Part shown: piece by piece, positions 1-6,131 of the stretch
How the letters are laid out: each line of letters opens with the position of its first letter
Numbering within the stretch: the stretch's first letter is position 1
Source of the DNA: Deltaproteobacteria bacterium
Lineage (GTDB): Bacteria; Desulfobacterota; Binatia; UBA9968
Assembly (NCBI GenBank): GCA_016183075.1
Contig: JACPFH010000145.1
Span: forward strand, 476-10,261
Direction: 5' to 3'
Length of the DNA stretch: 9,786 bases
The notes under the pieces: model-generated
What the model was told of the DNA's origin: nothing
Databases searched by the model: none
The model's input: only the letters and a program-made list of their open reading frames with translations
Made by a program: the position numbers and the translations under genes

Positions 1-1080
1 GGCCATATCGACCATCAGGTAGGCTCCCACCTCATCGGCAATCTGCCGAAATCTTTTGAAATCGATGATTCTCGGATACGCGCTGGCGCCGGCGATAATC
101 AGCCGCGGCCGCTCCCGGCGCGCCGCCTCGGCCAGGGCGTCGTAATCGATGGTCTCGGTGGCCTGGCTAACCCCATAAGGCACAACCCGGTAGAGTATGC
201 CGGAAAAGTTCACCGGGCTGCCCATGGAGAGGTGGCCGCCGTGGGAAAGATTCATGCCGAAATAGCAATCCCCCGGGTTCAGGATGGAGAAATAGACGGC
301 CATGTTTGCCTGCGTGCCCGAATGAGGCTGGACGTTTACGTGGTCCGCGCCGAAGAGCTCCTTAGCTCGGGCGATCGCCAGCGACTCCGCGACATCGACG
401 AATTCGCAGCCGCCATAGTATCTGCGGCCGGGGTAACCCTCGGCGTACTTGTTGGTCATAACGCAGCCTTGGGCTTCCAAAACGGCTTCGCTGACGACGT
501 TCTCCGAGGCGATCATCTCCAGGTTGTGCTGTAATCTCCCGGTCTCTTTCTCAATGGCGGCGTAGACCTCCGGGTCCGTCTGTTCCAAGAAGGATTTGAT
601 CGCGCCGCCGGCAGGCTCTTCCGGGCCGTGAACGCGCGTGCCGAGTTCCGCTTCGACTCCGGCGATCTTTTCCAATCGCCGCTGGTGCCGCCCGCCCGCA
701 AAGGGAGTTTCCAACCAGGTCGCAACGATCTTCTCCGCCGCTTCCTTTTCGATCACGCCTCCACCCAAGACGAGGACATTGGAGTTGTTATGCTCCCGGC
801 TCATGCGCGCGACTCGGACATCGTGGACCAGGGCCGCCCGTACCCCGGGATACTTGTTAGCCAGGATCGACATGCCGATTCCATTCGTACAGAGAAGAAT
901 GCCCCGCTCCACCTCCCCCGCGGCGACTTTGCCGGCAACCAGCCGGCCGTAGTCGGGATAGTCCACCGAATCATTCCCCTGGGTGCCGAGATCGTCCACC
1001 GCCACTCCCCGGGCGCGAAGAAACTGAACCAAAAAGTCTTTGAGCTCCACTCCACCGTGGTCGCTTGCGATTGCAATCAT
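1..1080 (-). CDS. RpiB-GlyA fusion: ribose-5-phosphate isomerase B / serine hydroxymethyltransferase (3' end outside window)
   Basis: Read on the minus strand from ATG at 1080, one frame stays open for 360 codons to the window edge. Residues 1-143 are a complete RpiB: SDHGG (D7, H8), the DYPDY-like stretch near 40-44, C64 of the catalytic loop, REHNNSNVL (H97) and GGRHQRR (131-135). RpiB interconverts ribose-5-P and ribulose-5-P. Residues about 144-163 are a Gly/Pro/Glu-rich linker. From about 164 (FLEQTDPEVY) the normal N-terminus of serine hydroxymethyltransferase follows: IASEN, TNKYAEGYPGRRYYGG (Y212, Y222), QPHSGTQANM and SHGGHLSMGSPVNFSG (H283). That enzyme makes glycine and methylene-THF from serine. 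About 195 of roughly 415 SHMT residues are inside; the PLP lysine lies outside. No stop, ATG or GTG occurs at the junction. The codon where SHMT would normally start is ATC (598-600), and the only near alternative is a TTG at 586-588. rpiB-glyA adjacency is common, so a fusion by loss of the stop is plausible. Identity of both domains is certain; true expression as one chain is inferred. Confidence 0.9.
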   Translation of the reverse strand, partial: MIAIASDHGGVELKDFLVQFLRARGVAVDDLGTQGNDSVDYPDYGRLVAGKVAAGEVERGILLCTNGIGMSILANKYPGVRAALVHDVRVARMSREHNNSNVLVLGGGVIEKEAAEKIVATWLETPFAGGRHQRRLEKIAGVEAELGTRVHGPEEPAGGAIKSFLEQTDPEVYAAIEKETGRLQHNLEMIASENVVSEAVLEAQGCVMTNKYAEGYPGRRYYGGCEFVDVAESLAIARAKELFGADHVNVQPHSGTQANMAVYFSILNPGDCYFGMNLSHGGHLSMGSPVNFSGILYRVVPYGVSQATETIDYDALAEAARRERPRLIIAGASAYPRIIDFKRFRQIADEVGAYLMVDMA

Positions 1081-1141
1081 TACTGTATTCTCTCTGCTGG
1101 GCTAAAGTCCGCGGGCACGAGATCCGTAAGGCGTCCCCGAC

Positions 1142-1189
1142 AAAAAAATCGCAGGAGCATGGCCGCCCTGCCACCCTGACTCCTGCGAT
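1142..1189 (-). terminator. Rho-independent terminator, second of two after acpP
   Basis: A perfect 10-bp inverted repeat pairs ATCGCAGGAG (1148-1157) with CTCCTGCGAT (1180-1189) around a 22-base loop. On the minus strand the stem is followed at once by seven T residues (complement of 1142-1148). This is the textbook layout of an intrinsic terminator for transcripts arriving from acpP. It lies 62 bases upstream of the rpiB-glyA start, so it could also act as an attenuator of read-through into that gene. The long loop makes the fold slightly less compact than usual. Confidence 0.75.
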
Positions 1190-1200
1190 CCGCCGCTGGC

Positions 1201-1236
1201 AAAACGGCCAAGCACCCTCGCCATCAGTGCTTGGCC
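1201..1236 (-). terminator. Hairpin just after acpP, weak terminator or 3' stabiliser
   Basis: A perfect 10-bp stem pairs GGCCAAGCAC (1206-1215) with GTGCTTGGCC (1227-1236) around an 11-base loop. On the minus strand it begins 27 bases after the acpP stop and is followed by GTTTTG, a short T-run. It may terminate weakly or protect the 3' end of the acpP message. The stronger terminator follows just downstream. Confidence 0.6.
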
Positions 1237-1263
1237 TGGGTGTCCTCGCAAAATCTGGAAGCC

Positions 1264-1500
1264 CTAACGATGGCCTTCGATGTAGTTGATGACGTCTCGA
1301 ACGGTCTTGATCTTCTCCGCATCCTCATCGGAGATCTCCATTTCATATTCCTCCTCCAAGGCCATGACCAGCTCGACGATGTCCAGCGAATCGGCCCCAA
1401 GATCGTCGATGAACGAGGCCTCCGGAGTGACTTCATCTTCGCTCACACCGAGCTGTTCGCAGACGATCTCTTTCACCTTGGCCTCTACGGACGATGCCAT
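1264..1500 (-). CDS. acpP: Acyl carrier protein
   Basis: A 78-residue acidic protein of the usual ACP length. It carries growing acyl chains in type II fatty-acid synthesis on a 4'-phosphopantetheine arm attached to a serine. The attachment motif GADSLDIVEL is present with Ser38, followed by the acidic helix MALEEEYEMEISDEDAEK. A strong Shine-Dalgarno (AGGAGGTA on the minus strand, 1506-1513) sits seven bases before the ATG, fitting the high expression expected for ACP. It lies 27 bases after fabG, is the last gene of the fab operon, and is followed by two hairpins. fabF, which commonly follows acpP, is not here. Confidence 0.97.
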   Translation of the reverse strand: MASSVEAKVKEIVCEQLGVSEDEVTPEASFIDDLGADSLDIVELVMALEEEYEMEISDEDAEKIKTVRDVINYIEGHR

Positions 1501-1527
1501 GTTTTTACCTCCTGGTTAACTTTTTCT

Positions 1528-2274
1528 TCACATGTAGAGTCCGCCGTTCACGTTGATCACTTGTCCGGTAATATACGAGGCGCCAGGACCCGCGAGGAAC
1601 GACACCGCCTCCGCCACATCCTGCGAGGTCCCGAAACGCGCTAAAGGAATGGCTCGTAGAAACTCTTCCCGCAGCTTCTCCGGGAGTCGGGCCGTCATGT
1701 CGGTATCGATGAAACCGGGGGCCACTGCGTTGACGGTGATCCCGCGCGAGGCCAGTTCTCGCGCCATCGCCTTGGTAAACCCGATAATGCCCGCCTTGGA
1801 TGCCGCGTAAGCCGATTGGCCGGCGTTACCGATCTGTCCTACGACGGAGGCCAAGTTTACGATGCGACCATACCGTTCCCGGATCATCCGCCGGCAGACA
1901 GCCTTAGTGCAATGAACAGTCCCCTTGAGGTTGGTATCGATGACCCGATTCCAATCCTCGCTCGTGAGGCGCACCAAGAGACTATCCGAGGTCACCCCGG
2001 CATTGTTGACTAGAATATCAATTTTTTTGTGTTGGTCAACGATTTTTTTCACCGCCTCTTCTACCTGACTCTCCTCGGCGTCGTCAAACGGAAAAAGCTC
2101 GCCGCTGCCGCCCTGCGCGACTAACTCTTTAAGGGCGGCCTCAGCGGCCGGCCGGTTTTGGCGGTAGTTGATCATGATCACGGCACCTACGCGTCCGAGC
2201 GTCAACACCACGGCTTTGCCAACCCCTCGGCTGCCGCCCGTAACCAGGGCGATCTGACCCTTAAGATCCCCCAT
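1528..2274 (-). CDS. fabG: 3-oxoacyl-ACP reductase FabG
   Basis: A 248-residue short-chain dehydrogenase, the usual FabG length. It reduces 3-ketoacyl-ACP to 3-hydroxyacyl-ACP with NADPH in each elongation cycle. The glycine-rich cofactor loop is TGGSRGVG (residues 12-19), NNAG is at 90-93, and the catalytic tetrad is complete: N115, S143, Y156, K160. PGFIDTDMT (187-194) is the typical FabG substrate-loop segment. The ATG lies 5 bases after the fabD stop, so translation is probably coupled. Its place between fabD and acpP supports FabG over other SDR enzymes. Confidence 0.96.
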   Translation of the reverse strand: MGDLKGQIALVTGGSRGVGKAVVLTLGRVGAVIMINYRQNRPAAEAALKELVAQGGSGELFPFDDAEESQVEEAVKKIVDQHKKIDILVNNAGVTSDSLLVRLTSEDWNRVIDTNLKGTVHCTKAVCRRMIRERYGRIVNLASVVGQIGNAGQSAYAASKAGIIGFTKAMARELASRGITVNAVAPGFIDTDMTARLPEKLREEFLRAIPLARFGTSQDVAEAVSFLAGPGASYITGQVINVNGGLYM

Positions 2275-2279
2275 TTCGC

Positions 2280-3215
2280 TCAGTCGGTCGGCAGCCGCTC
2301 CGGATCTCGCGGGCTTTCGAAGTTTTCGACGCCGAGCTCGGGACTGATTCGCTTGATCAGGCCGCTCAATACTTTACCCGGGCCGATCTCCAAAACCCGC
2401 TTGCAGCCGAGCCTTGCCATCTCCCGTACCGATTCCTCCCAGCGCACGGGAGAAACCGCCTGCGCGACCAGAAGCGATTTTACGCGCGTACAATCCTGAT
2501 TGAGCTTCGCTTCGACGTTGGTGACGACCCCGACGCGGAGAGGTTGCATAGTCATATCCGCCAATGCCCGCCTGAGCCCTTCGGCCGCCGGAAGCATCAG
2601 CGAACAGTGAAACGGAGCGCTCACGGGCAGCTCCAAAACCCGCCTCGCGCCGCGCTCGCGCGCCACAGCCATCGCGCGAAGCACCGCCGCGCGCTGTCCC
2701 GCGATCACGATTTGGCCGCCGCCGTTGAAATTTGCCGGCGCGACCACTTCCCCGTCGCCGGCCTGCTGGCACAGCCGGCTTAACGCTTCGGCCTCGAGCC
2801 CCAACACCACGGCCATCAACCCCTGTCCCTGGGGAACCGCTTCCTGCATGAGCCTGCCCCGCTCACGCACCACGCGGACGGCGTCCCGAAAGGCCAAGGC
2901 TCCGGCACAGACCAAAGCGCTATATTCCCCCAAACTATGACCGGCGACGCACAGAGGTTGGACCTGGCGCTCGTGCTCAACAACCCGCAGCGCAGCTACG
3001 GAAACCGTCAGGATCGCCGGTTGGGTGTTTTCGGTCAGCCTAAGCTCTGCCTCCGGCCCCTCGAAGCAGAGCCGCCTAAGCGGCAGCCCGATAGCTTCCT
3101 CCGCCTCGATGAAAACCTGCCGGGCAACATCACAGGCATCATAGAGCGCTTTGCCCATTCCCACATACTGGGAGCCCTGTCCGGGGAACACAAAAGCGAT
3201 GTTAGTCCTTTTCAT
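2280..3215 (-). CDS. fabD: Malonyl-CoA:ACP transacylase FabD
   Basis: A 311-residue acyltransferase of normal length. It moves malonyl from CoA to ACP, supplying the extender unit for fatty-acid synthesis. Visible motifs are FPGQGSQ (10-16), the nucleophile elbow GHSLGE with Ser94, the conserved Arg119 in RERGRLMQ, and catalytic His203 in SAPFHCSLM. Its ATG overlaps the end of plsX by 14 bases, which suggests translational coupling and leaves no room for fabH. The C-terminal 25 or so residues after EIGPGKVLSGLIKR are polar and look unstructured. NFNGGGQIVIAG replaces the more usual NYNSPGQ-type segment, a mild divergence. Confidence 0.96.
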   Translation of the reverse strand: MKRTNIAFVFPGQGSQYVGMGKALYDACDVARQVFIEAEEAIGLPLRRLCFEGPEAELRLTENTQPAILTVSVAALRVVEHERQVQPLCVAGHSLGEYSALVCAGALAFRDAVRVVRERGRLMQEAVPQGQGLMAVVLGLEAEALSRLCQQAGDGEVVAPANFNGGGQIVIAGQRAAVLRAMAVARERGARRVLELPVSAPFHCSLMLPAAEGLRRALADMTMQPLRVGVVTNVEAKLNQDCTRVKSLLVAQAVSPVRWEESVREMARLGCKRVLEIGPGKVLSGLIKRISPELGVENFESPRDPERLPTD

Positions 3216-4314
3216 CGCCTTTGCCTTTCCTTTCTTCTTCCTCGACAGCGTTTTTTTCGCCGGCCGTTTCGATCTTCGATCGGATGCGGCGCCAGATTTT
3301 TCCCGGAAATTTGTCCCCGGCCTGGTGGCTCAGTTCCTCCAGAACTTCCGTTATGCGCCGGTTGACATCATGGGAAACGGCCTCGCCAGCCACGCGGATG
3401 GCATTTTTGATCTCTTTGGGGCTTGAACCTCCATGGGCAATGATGGCGACGCCATCCAGACCGAGCAGCAGCGCCCCTCCGTACTCGGTGTGATCCAAGC
3501 GCGCAAAGGCCTCCCGGAGAGCCTTGCGGCTCAAAAGATAGCCGAGACGGCTCAGGGTGTTTTTCTGGAAAGCGTCTTTGAGCACGGCCACGGTGAAGTG
3601 CGCCACTCCTTCCATGGTCTTTAGGGTTACGTTCCCGGTAAAGCCGTCACACACGACCACATCGATATTCCCGCCACAGATGTCGCGCCCTTCCACATAG
3701 CCGATAAAATTCAGAGCGGTGGCGGCGATCTGCTCGCTCGCCGCCCGCGTGAGATCGTTTCCCTTTCCTTCCTCCTCACCGTTGCTCAAAACCCCGACCC
3801 GGGGCCGGGGAGTTCCCAGCACGCTCTCAGCGTAGATCGACCCCATGAGAGCGAATTGGAGGAGGTGGCGCGGTTTGCAATCAACGGTCGCGCCGGCATC
3901 GATGATGACGGCCGCGTGGGTCAGCGTGGGCACAACCACGAGAATCGCGGGTCTTTCGACATGCGGCAGATTGCCCAATACAAACATCCCTGTTGCCATC
4001 ATGGCTCCCGAATTTCCCGCGCTGACAAACGCCTGGACTTCTCCTCGCTTCAGCAGCTCGAAGGCAACCTTCATCGAGGAGTCTTTCTTCTTCAGCGCCG
4101 CGCTCGGAGATTCGTCCATCGCAACGGCCTGAGAAGCCGGGATGATGGGCAAACAAGTAGGGCTGGAGGACCGGCGCGCGAGCTCCGTCTCCACGACGTC
4201 CTTCTGGCCTACGAGAAGGACCTCGATGCCCAGCTCCTTCTGAGCCAGCAGGGCCCCCTCAATCACTGCCCCGGGGGCCCGATCGCCCCCCATGGCATCA
4301 ACGGCGATCCTCAT
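3202..4314 (-). CDS. plsX: Phosphate acyltransferase PlsX
   Basis: A 370-residue PlsX, which converts acyl-ACP to acyl-phosphate for PlsY and so opens phospholipid synthesis; it is a peripheral membrane enzyme. Family motifs run in order: VDAMGGD at 5-11, SAGNSGA near 98-104, a DAGATVDCKP block, LSNGEEEGKGND, VCDGFTGNV and EYGGALLLGLDG. The Asn commonly found in DAGANVDCKP is Thr here. The protein is some 25-30 residues longer than typical PlsX because of a highly charged Lys/Glu-rich tail of about 30 residues. Part of that tail is encoded by DNA that overlaps the fabD start. It follows rpmF by 21 bases, the classical rpmF-plsX pairing. Confidence 0.96.
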   Translation of the reverse strand: MRIAVDAMGGDRAPGAVIEGALLAQKELGIEVLLVGQKDVVETELARRSSSPTCLPIIPASQAVAMDESPSAALKKKDSSMKVAFELLKRGEVQAFVSAGNSGAMMATGMFVLGNLPHVERPAILVVVPTLTHAAVIIDAGATVDCKPRHLLQFALMGSIYAESVLGTPRPRVGVLSNGEEEGKGNDLTRAASEQIAATALNFIGYVEGRDICGGNIDVVVCDGFTGNVTLKTMEGVAHFTVAVLKDAFQKNTLSRLGYLLSRKALREAFARLDHTEYGGALLLGLDGVAIIAHGGSSPKEIKNAIRVAGEAVSHDVNRRITEVLEELSHQAGDKFPGKIWRRIRSKIETAGEKNAVEEEERKGKGDEKD

Positions 4315-4335
4315 GATTGGCGACGGGAAGGGTTC

Positions 4336-4518
4336 TTAGCTCTCCTCGGTCGGGACCACAAGACGACCGCGATAGTGGCCGCAGTTCGAACAAGCCCGGT
4401 GGGGCAAGACGGTCTCTCCGCATTTGGGGCAAGCGCTCCACTGCGGTGAAGATAGAGCGTCGTGCGACCTGCGCTTGTTCTTCTTACTCCTGGAAGTTCT
4501 CCTCTTCGGTACCGGCAT
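4336..4518 (-). CDS. rpmF: 50S ribosomal protein L32
   Basis: A 60-residue basic protein with the L32 N-terminus MPVPKRRTSRSKKNKRR. Its zinc-ribbon is complete, with four cysteines at 30, 33, 43 and 46 (CPKC ... CSNC), so this is the zinc-binding form rather than the Cys-less paralogue. A purine-rich GGAAAGGTGGA lies about 8 bases before the ATG. It sits between yceD and plsX, an order conserved across many bacteria. Confidence 0.97.
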   Translation of the reverse strand: MPVPKRRTSRSKKNKRRSHDALSSPQWSACPKCGETVLPHRACSNCGHYRGRLVVPTEES

Positions 4519-4581
4519 TTTCTCAATCCACCTTTCCCCACCCTATCCGCCTAGCAAAAGCGTGCGAAGAGGCAAGGGAGA

Positions 4582-5106
4582 TTATGCGTTTATTTTGAGA
4601 TTGCGGAAAAGGGCCATACGCGGATCGCCCGGTAAGGCGGCGCAACGGCAGGGCTCACGATTGAGGTCCGCGCCGCAACCTGCGCACAGGCCGCGGCAGC
4701 CCTCCTCACATAACGGTCGCGTCGGCAGAGCTAGCAAGACCTGCTCCTGGATGAAAGGGAAGAGGTTGATTTCCTGCCCCGAATAAAAACTCAATCCCAG
4801 CTCGTCCCGGTTCAATTCCTTGCTCCTGCCCGAAAACGGCTCCGGGGTCAAAACAAAGCTGAATCTCTTCTCCAATGCGAAGAAGTAGCTCTTGAGACAC
4901 CGGCCGCAATTCCCCTGCAACCTCCCCCCGAACCGGCCCTCAAAAACGATCTCGGATCCTGAGCGGTAGAAAATCAGGTCGACGTCCACGGAGTCAGGAA
5001 AGCGATAGTCCCTGGCCAGTTCTGTCACCCGATTCAACTCTTCCATGCTTTCGGCGAATCGGACCTTCTTGGGTGATTCGGTAATCTGATCTACCAGAAT
5101 GATCAT
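4582..5106 (-). CDS. yceD: DUF177 / YceD family protein
   Basis: A 174-residue protein of the YceD (DUF177) family, typically encoded just upstream of rpmF and linked in the literature to 23S rRNA accumulation. The first cysteine pair is NCGRC (C67, C70). The family's C-terminal signature is clear: PLCEEGCRGLCAGCGADLN with C133, C137, C141 and C144, then C153 and C155 in EPCRC, and the DPRMALFRNL ending. The eight cysteines suggest metal binding. The N-terminus (MIILVDQITESP) fits family members, which supports the ATG at 5106. No strong Shine-Dalgarno is seen close to it. It is the first gene of the operon, about 27 bases after the predicted transcription start. Confidence 0.93.
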   Translation of the reverse strand: MIILVDQITESPKKVRFAESMEELNRVTELARDYRFPDSVDVDLIFYRSGSEIVFEGRFGGRLQGNCGRCLKSYFFALEKRFSFVLTPEPFSGRSKELNRDELGLSFYSGQEINLFPFIQEQVLLALPTRPLCEEGCRGLCAGCGADLNREPCRCAALPGDPRMALFRNLKINA

Positions 5107-5139
5107 GCGCCAACACCGCGGGCCAAAAAGTTCCTACAA

Positions 5140-5167
5140 AGTATATGTTTTTTGCCGCCATTGTCAA
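5140..5167 (-). promoter_or_regulatory. Sigma70-type promoter of the yceD-rpmF-plsX-fabDG-acpP operon
   Basis: On the minus strand a perfect -35 box TTGACA (5167-5162) is followed, after 16 bases, by TATACT (5145-5140), one mismatch from the -10 consensus. Transcription would begin near 5133, giving a leader of about 27 bases before yceD. The strength fits a ribosomal-protein and lipid-synthesis operon. No obvious operator palindrome overlaps it. Confidence 0.8.
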
Positions 5168-5238
5168 GCCAAAAGGACTCAAACGCGCGCGAAAAAGCGC
5201 CTGTTTTTTAACCACTTCCGATCTCTCGTGGCGATTAC

Positions 5239-5268
5239 GGGGACAGGCACGCAAGCGAGCCAGTCCCC
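5239..5268. repeat. REP-like imperfect palindrome
   Basis: GGGGAC-A-GGC (5239-5248) pairs with GCC-A-GTCCCC (5259-5268) around a 10-base loop, giving a 9-bp stem with one A/A mismatch. The form GGGGACAGGC...GCCAGTCCCC resembles REP-type palindromes that spread with RAYT transposases in many proteobacterial genomes. Only one copy is visible here, so calling it a dispersed repeat is inference. No T-tract follows on either strand, which argues against a terminator. Confidence 0.5.
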
Positions 5269-5278
5269 GACTCGGGCG

Positions 5279-5293
5279 ACACCGTGCCGGTGT
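5279..5293. other. Short perfect hairpin in divergent intergenic region
   Basis: ACACCG (5279-5284) and CGGTGT (5288-5293) form a 6-bp perfect stem with a 3-base loop, 10 bases after the larger palindrome and about 90 bases before the ABC ATPase start. It could be a further part of the REP-like element, a small operator, or chance. Confidence 0.25.
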
Positions 5294-5381
5294 GGGCCAG
5301 ACACTGATATGGTCCATGCGTGTAAAAGGCGAAACTCGTTTCTTGACAAAGGGGGAGCGAGTAGGTAGATGGGAGAAGCTT

Positions 5382-6131
5382 GTGGTAGAGGTATCTCATC
5401 TTACCAAATCCTACGGCGAATTTCGGGCCATCCGTGATGTCTCGTTTACCGCGCGACGAGGGGAAACTTTGGGGTTTCTTGGCCCGAACGGAGCAGGCAA
5501 GACCACGACGATGCGAATTCTCGCCGGCTTCATGCTGCCTTCCGAAGGCACGGCCACGATAGAAGGGTACGACGTCTGCAGAGATTCGCGCGAAGCCAGG
5601 AAGCGCATCGGCTATCTGCCGGAGAATCCGCCGCTCTATCCCGACATGACCGTGAGATCGTTTCTGACCTTCGCGGGAAGCATCAAAGGCGTCCGCACCA
5701 GAGAGCTGCGCAGGACCCTGGAGGGGATTTTGGAAAAATGTGCCTTAACCGAAGTTTCCTCTCGCCTGATCAAGCATCTCTCCAGAGGCTATCGTCAAAG
5801 GCTCGGGCTTGCCCAGGCGCTCATCCATAACCCGCCGGTGCTGATCCTCGACGAGCCCACGTTAGGGCTTGACCCAAAGCAGATCGTCGAGATCCGCGGC
5901 CTGATCAAGGAGCTTTCGGGGGATCGGGCGGTCATCCTTTCCACCCACCTTCTGCCGGAAGTCTCCCAGCTATGCGACAAAGTGGTCATTATCAACGACG
6001 GAAAGATCGCGGTCGAAAAGAGCCTCGAAGATCTGACCCGGGGATCGACGCTTGAGGAGGTTTTTTTGCTCCACATCGCCAAGGACACCATCGAGCTGGA
6101 TTCCCCGGTGGAAGAAGGAGAGCTCCCGTGA
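5382..6131 (+). CDS. ABC transporter ATPase, GldA/CcmA-like
   Basis: A 249-residue ABC ATPase that should power the membrane partner encoded next. Walker A is GPNGAGKTT (34-42), the signature LSRGYRQR (133-140), Walker B VLILDEPT (153-160) and the switch His189. Glu81 in LPENPPLYPDMTV stands at the Q-loop position, as is frequent in this subfamily. The C-terminal STLEEVFLLH is the usual end of ABC-2 exporter ATPases. I choose the GTG at 5382 because GGGAG (5371-5375) sits six bases upstream and the domain begins at once (VEVSHLTKSYG). The frame is open further upstream with an ATG at 5313, but that extension resembles no ABC sequence. It overlaps the permease by four bases (GTGA). Confidence 0.93.
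   Translation: MVEVSHLTKSYGEFRAIRDVSFTARRGETLGFLGPNGAGKTTTMRILAGFMLPSEGTATIEGYDVCRDSREARKRIGYLPENPPLYPDMTVRSFLTFAGSIKGVRTRELRRTLEGILEKCALTEVSSRLIKHLSRGYRQRLGLAQALIHNPPVLILDEPTLGLDPKQIVEIRGLIKELSGDRAVILSTHLLPEVSQLCDKVVIINDGKIAVEKSLEDLTRGSTLEEVFLLHIAKDTIELDSPVEEGELP

Noticed and set aside
541..660. Two separate genes rpiB and glyA with a hidden stop or frameshift at the junction
   Set aside because: Codon-by-codon reading of the minus strand shows the same frame on both sides, no stop, and no ATG or GTG for glyA; only a TTG at 586-588 remains as an alternative start.
628..1179. Plus-strand open frames opposite rpiB-glyA
   Set aside because: They are shadows of the RpiB/SHMT frame, whose motifs are unambiguous.
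2169..2180. 12-base perfect palindrome TGATCATGATCA
   Set aside because: It lies inside fabG and encodes the ordinary beta-strand residues MIMIN; probably chance.
5187..5210. GCGC...GCGC stem followed by T6 as a plus-strand terminator
   Set aside because: The stem is only four base pairs and no plus-strand gene ends upstream of it.
5343..5371. TTGACA-N17-TAGATG as a plus-strand promoter for the ABC cluster
   Set aside because: The -35 is perfect but the -10 matches only three of six, and the transcript would begin at or after the Shine-Dalgarno of the GTG start at 5382.
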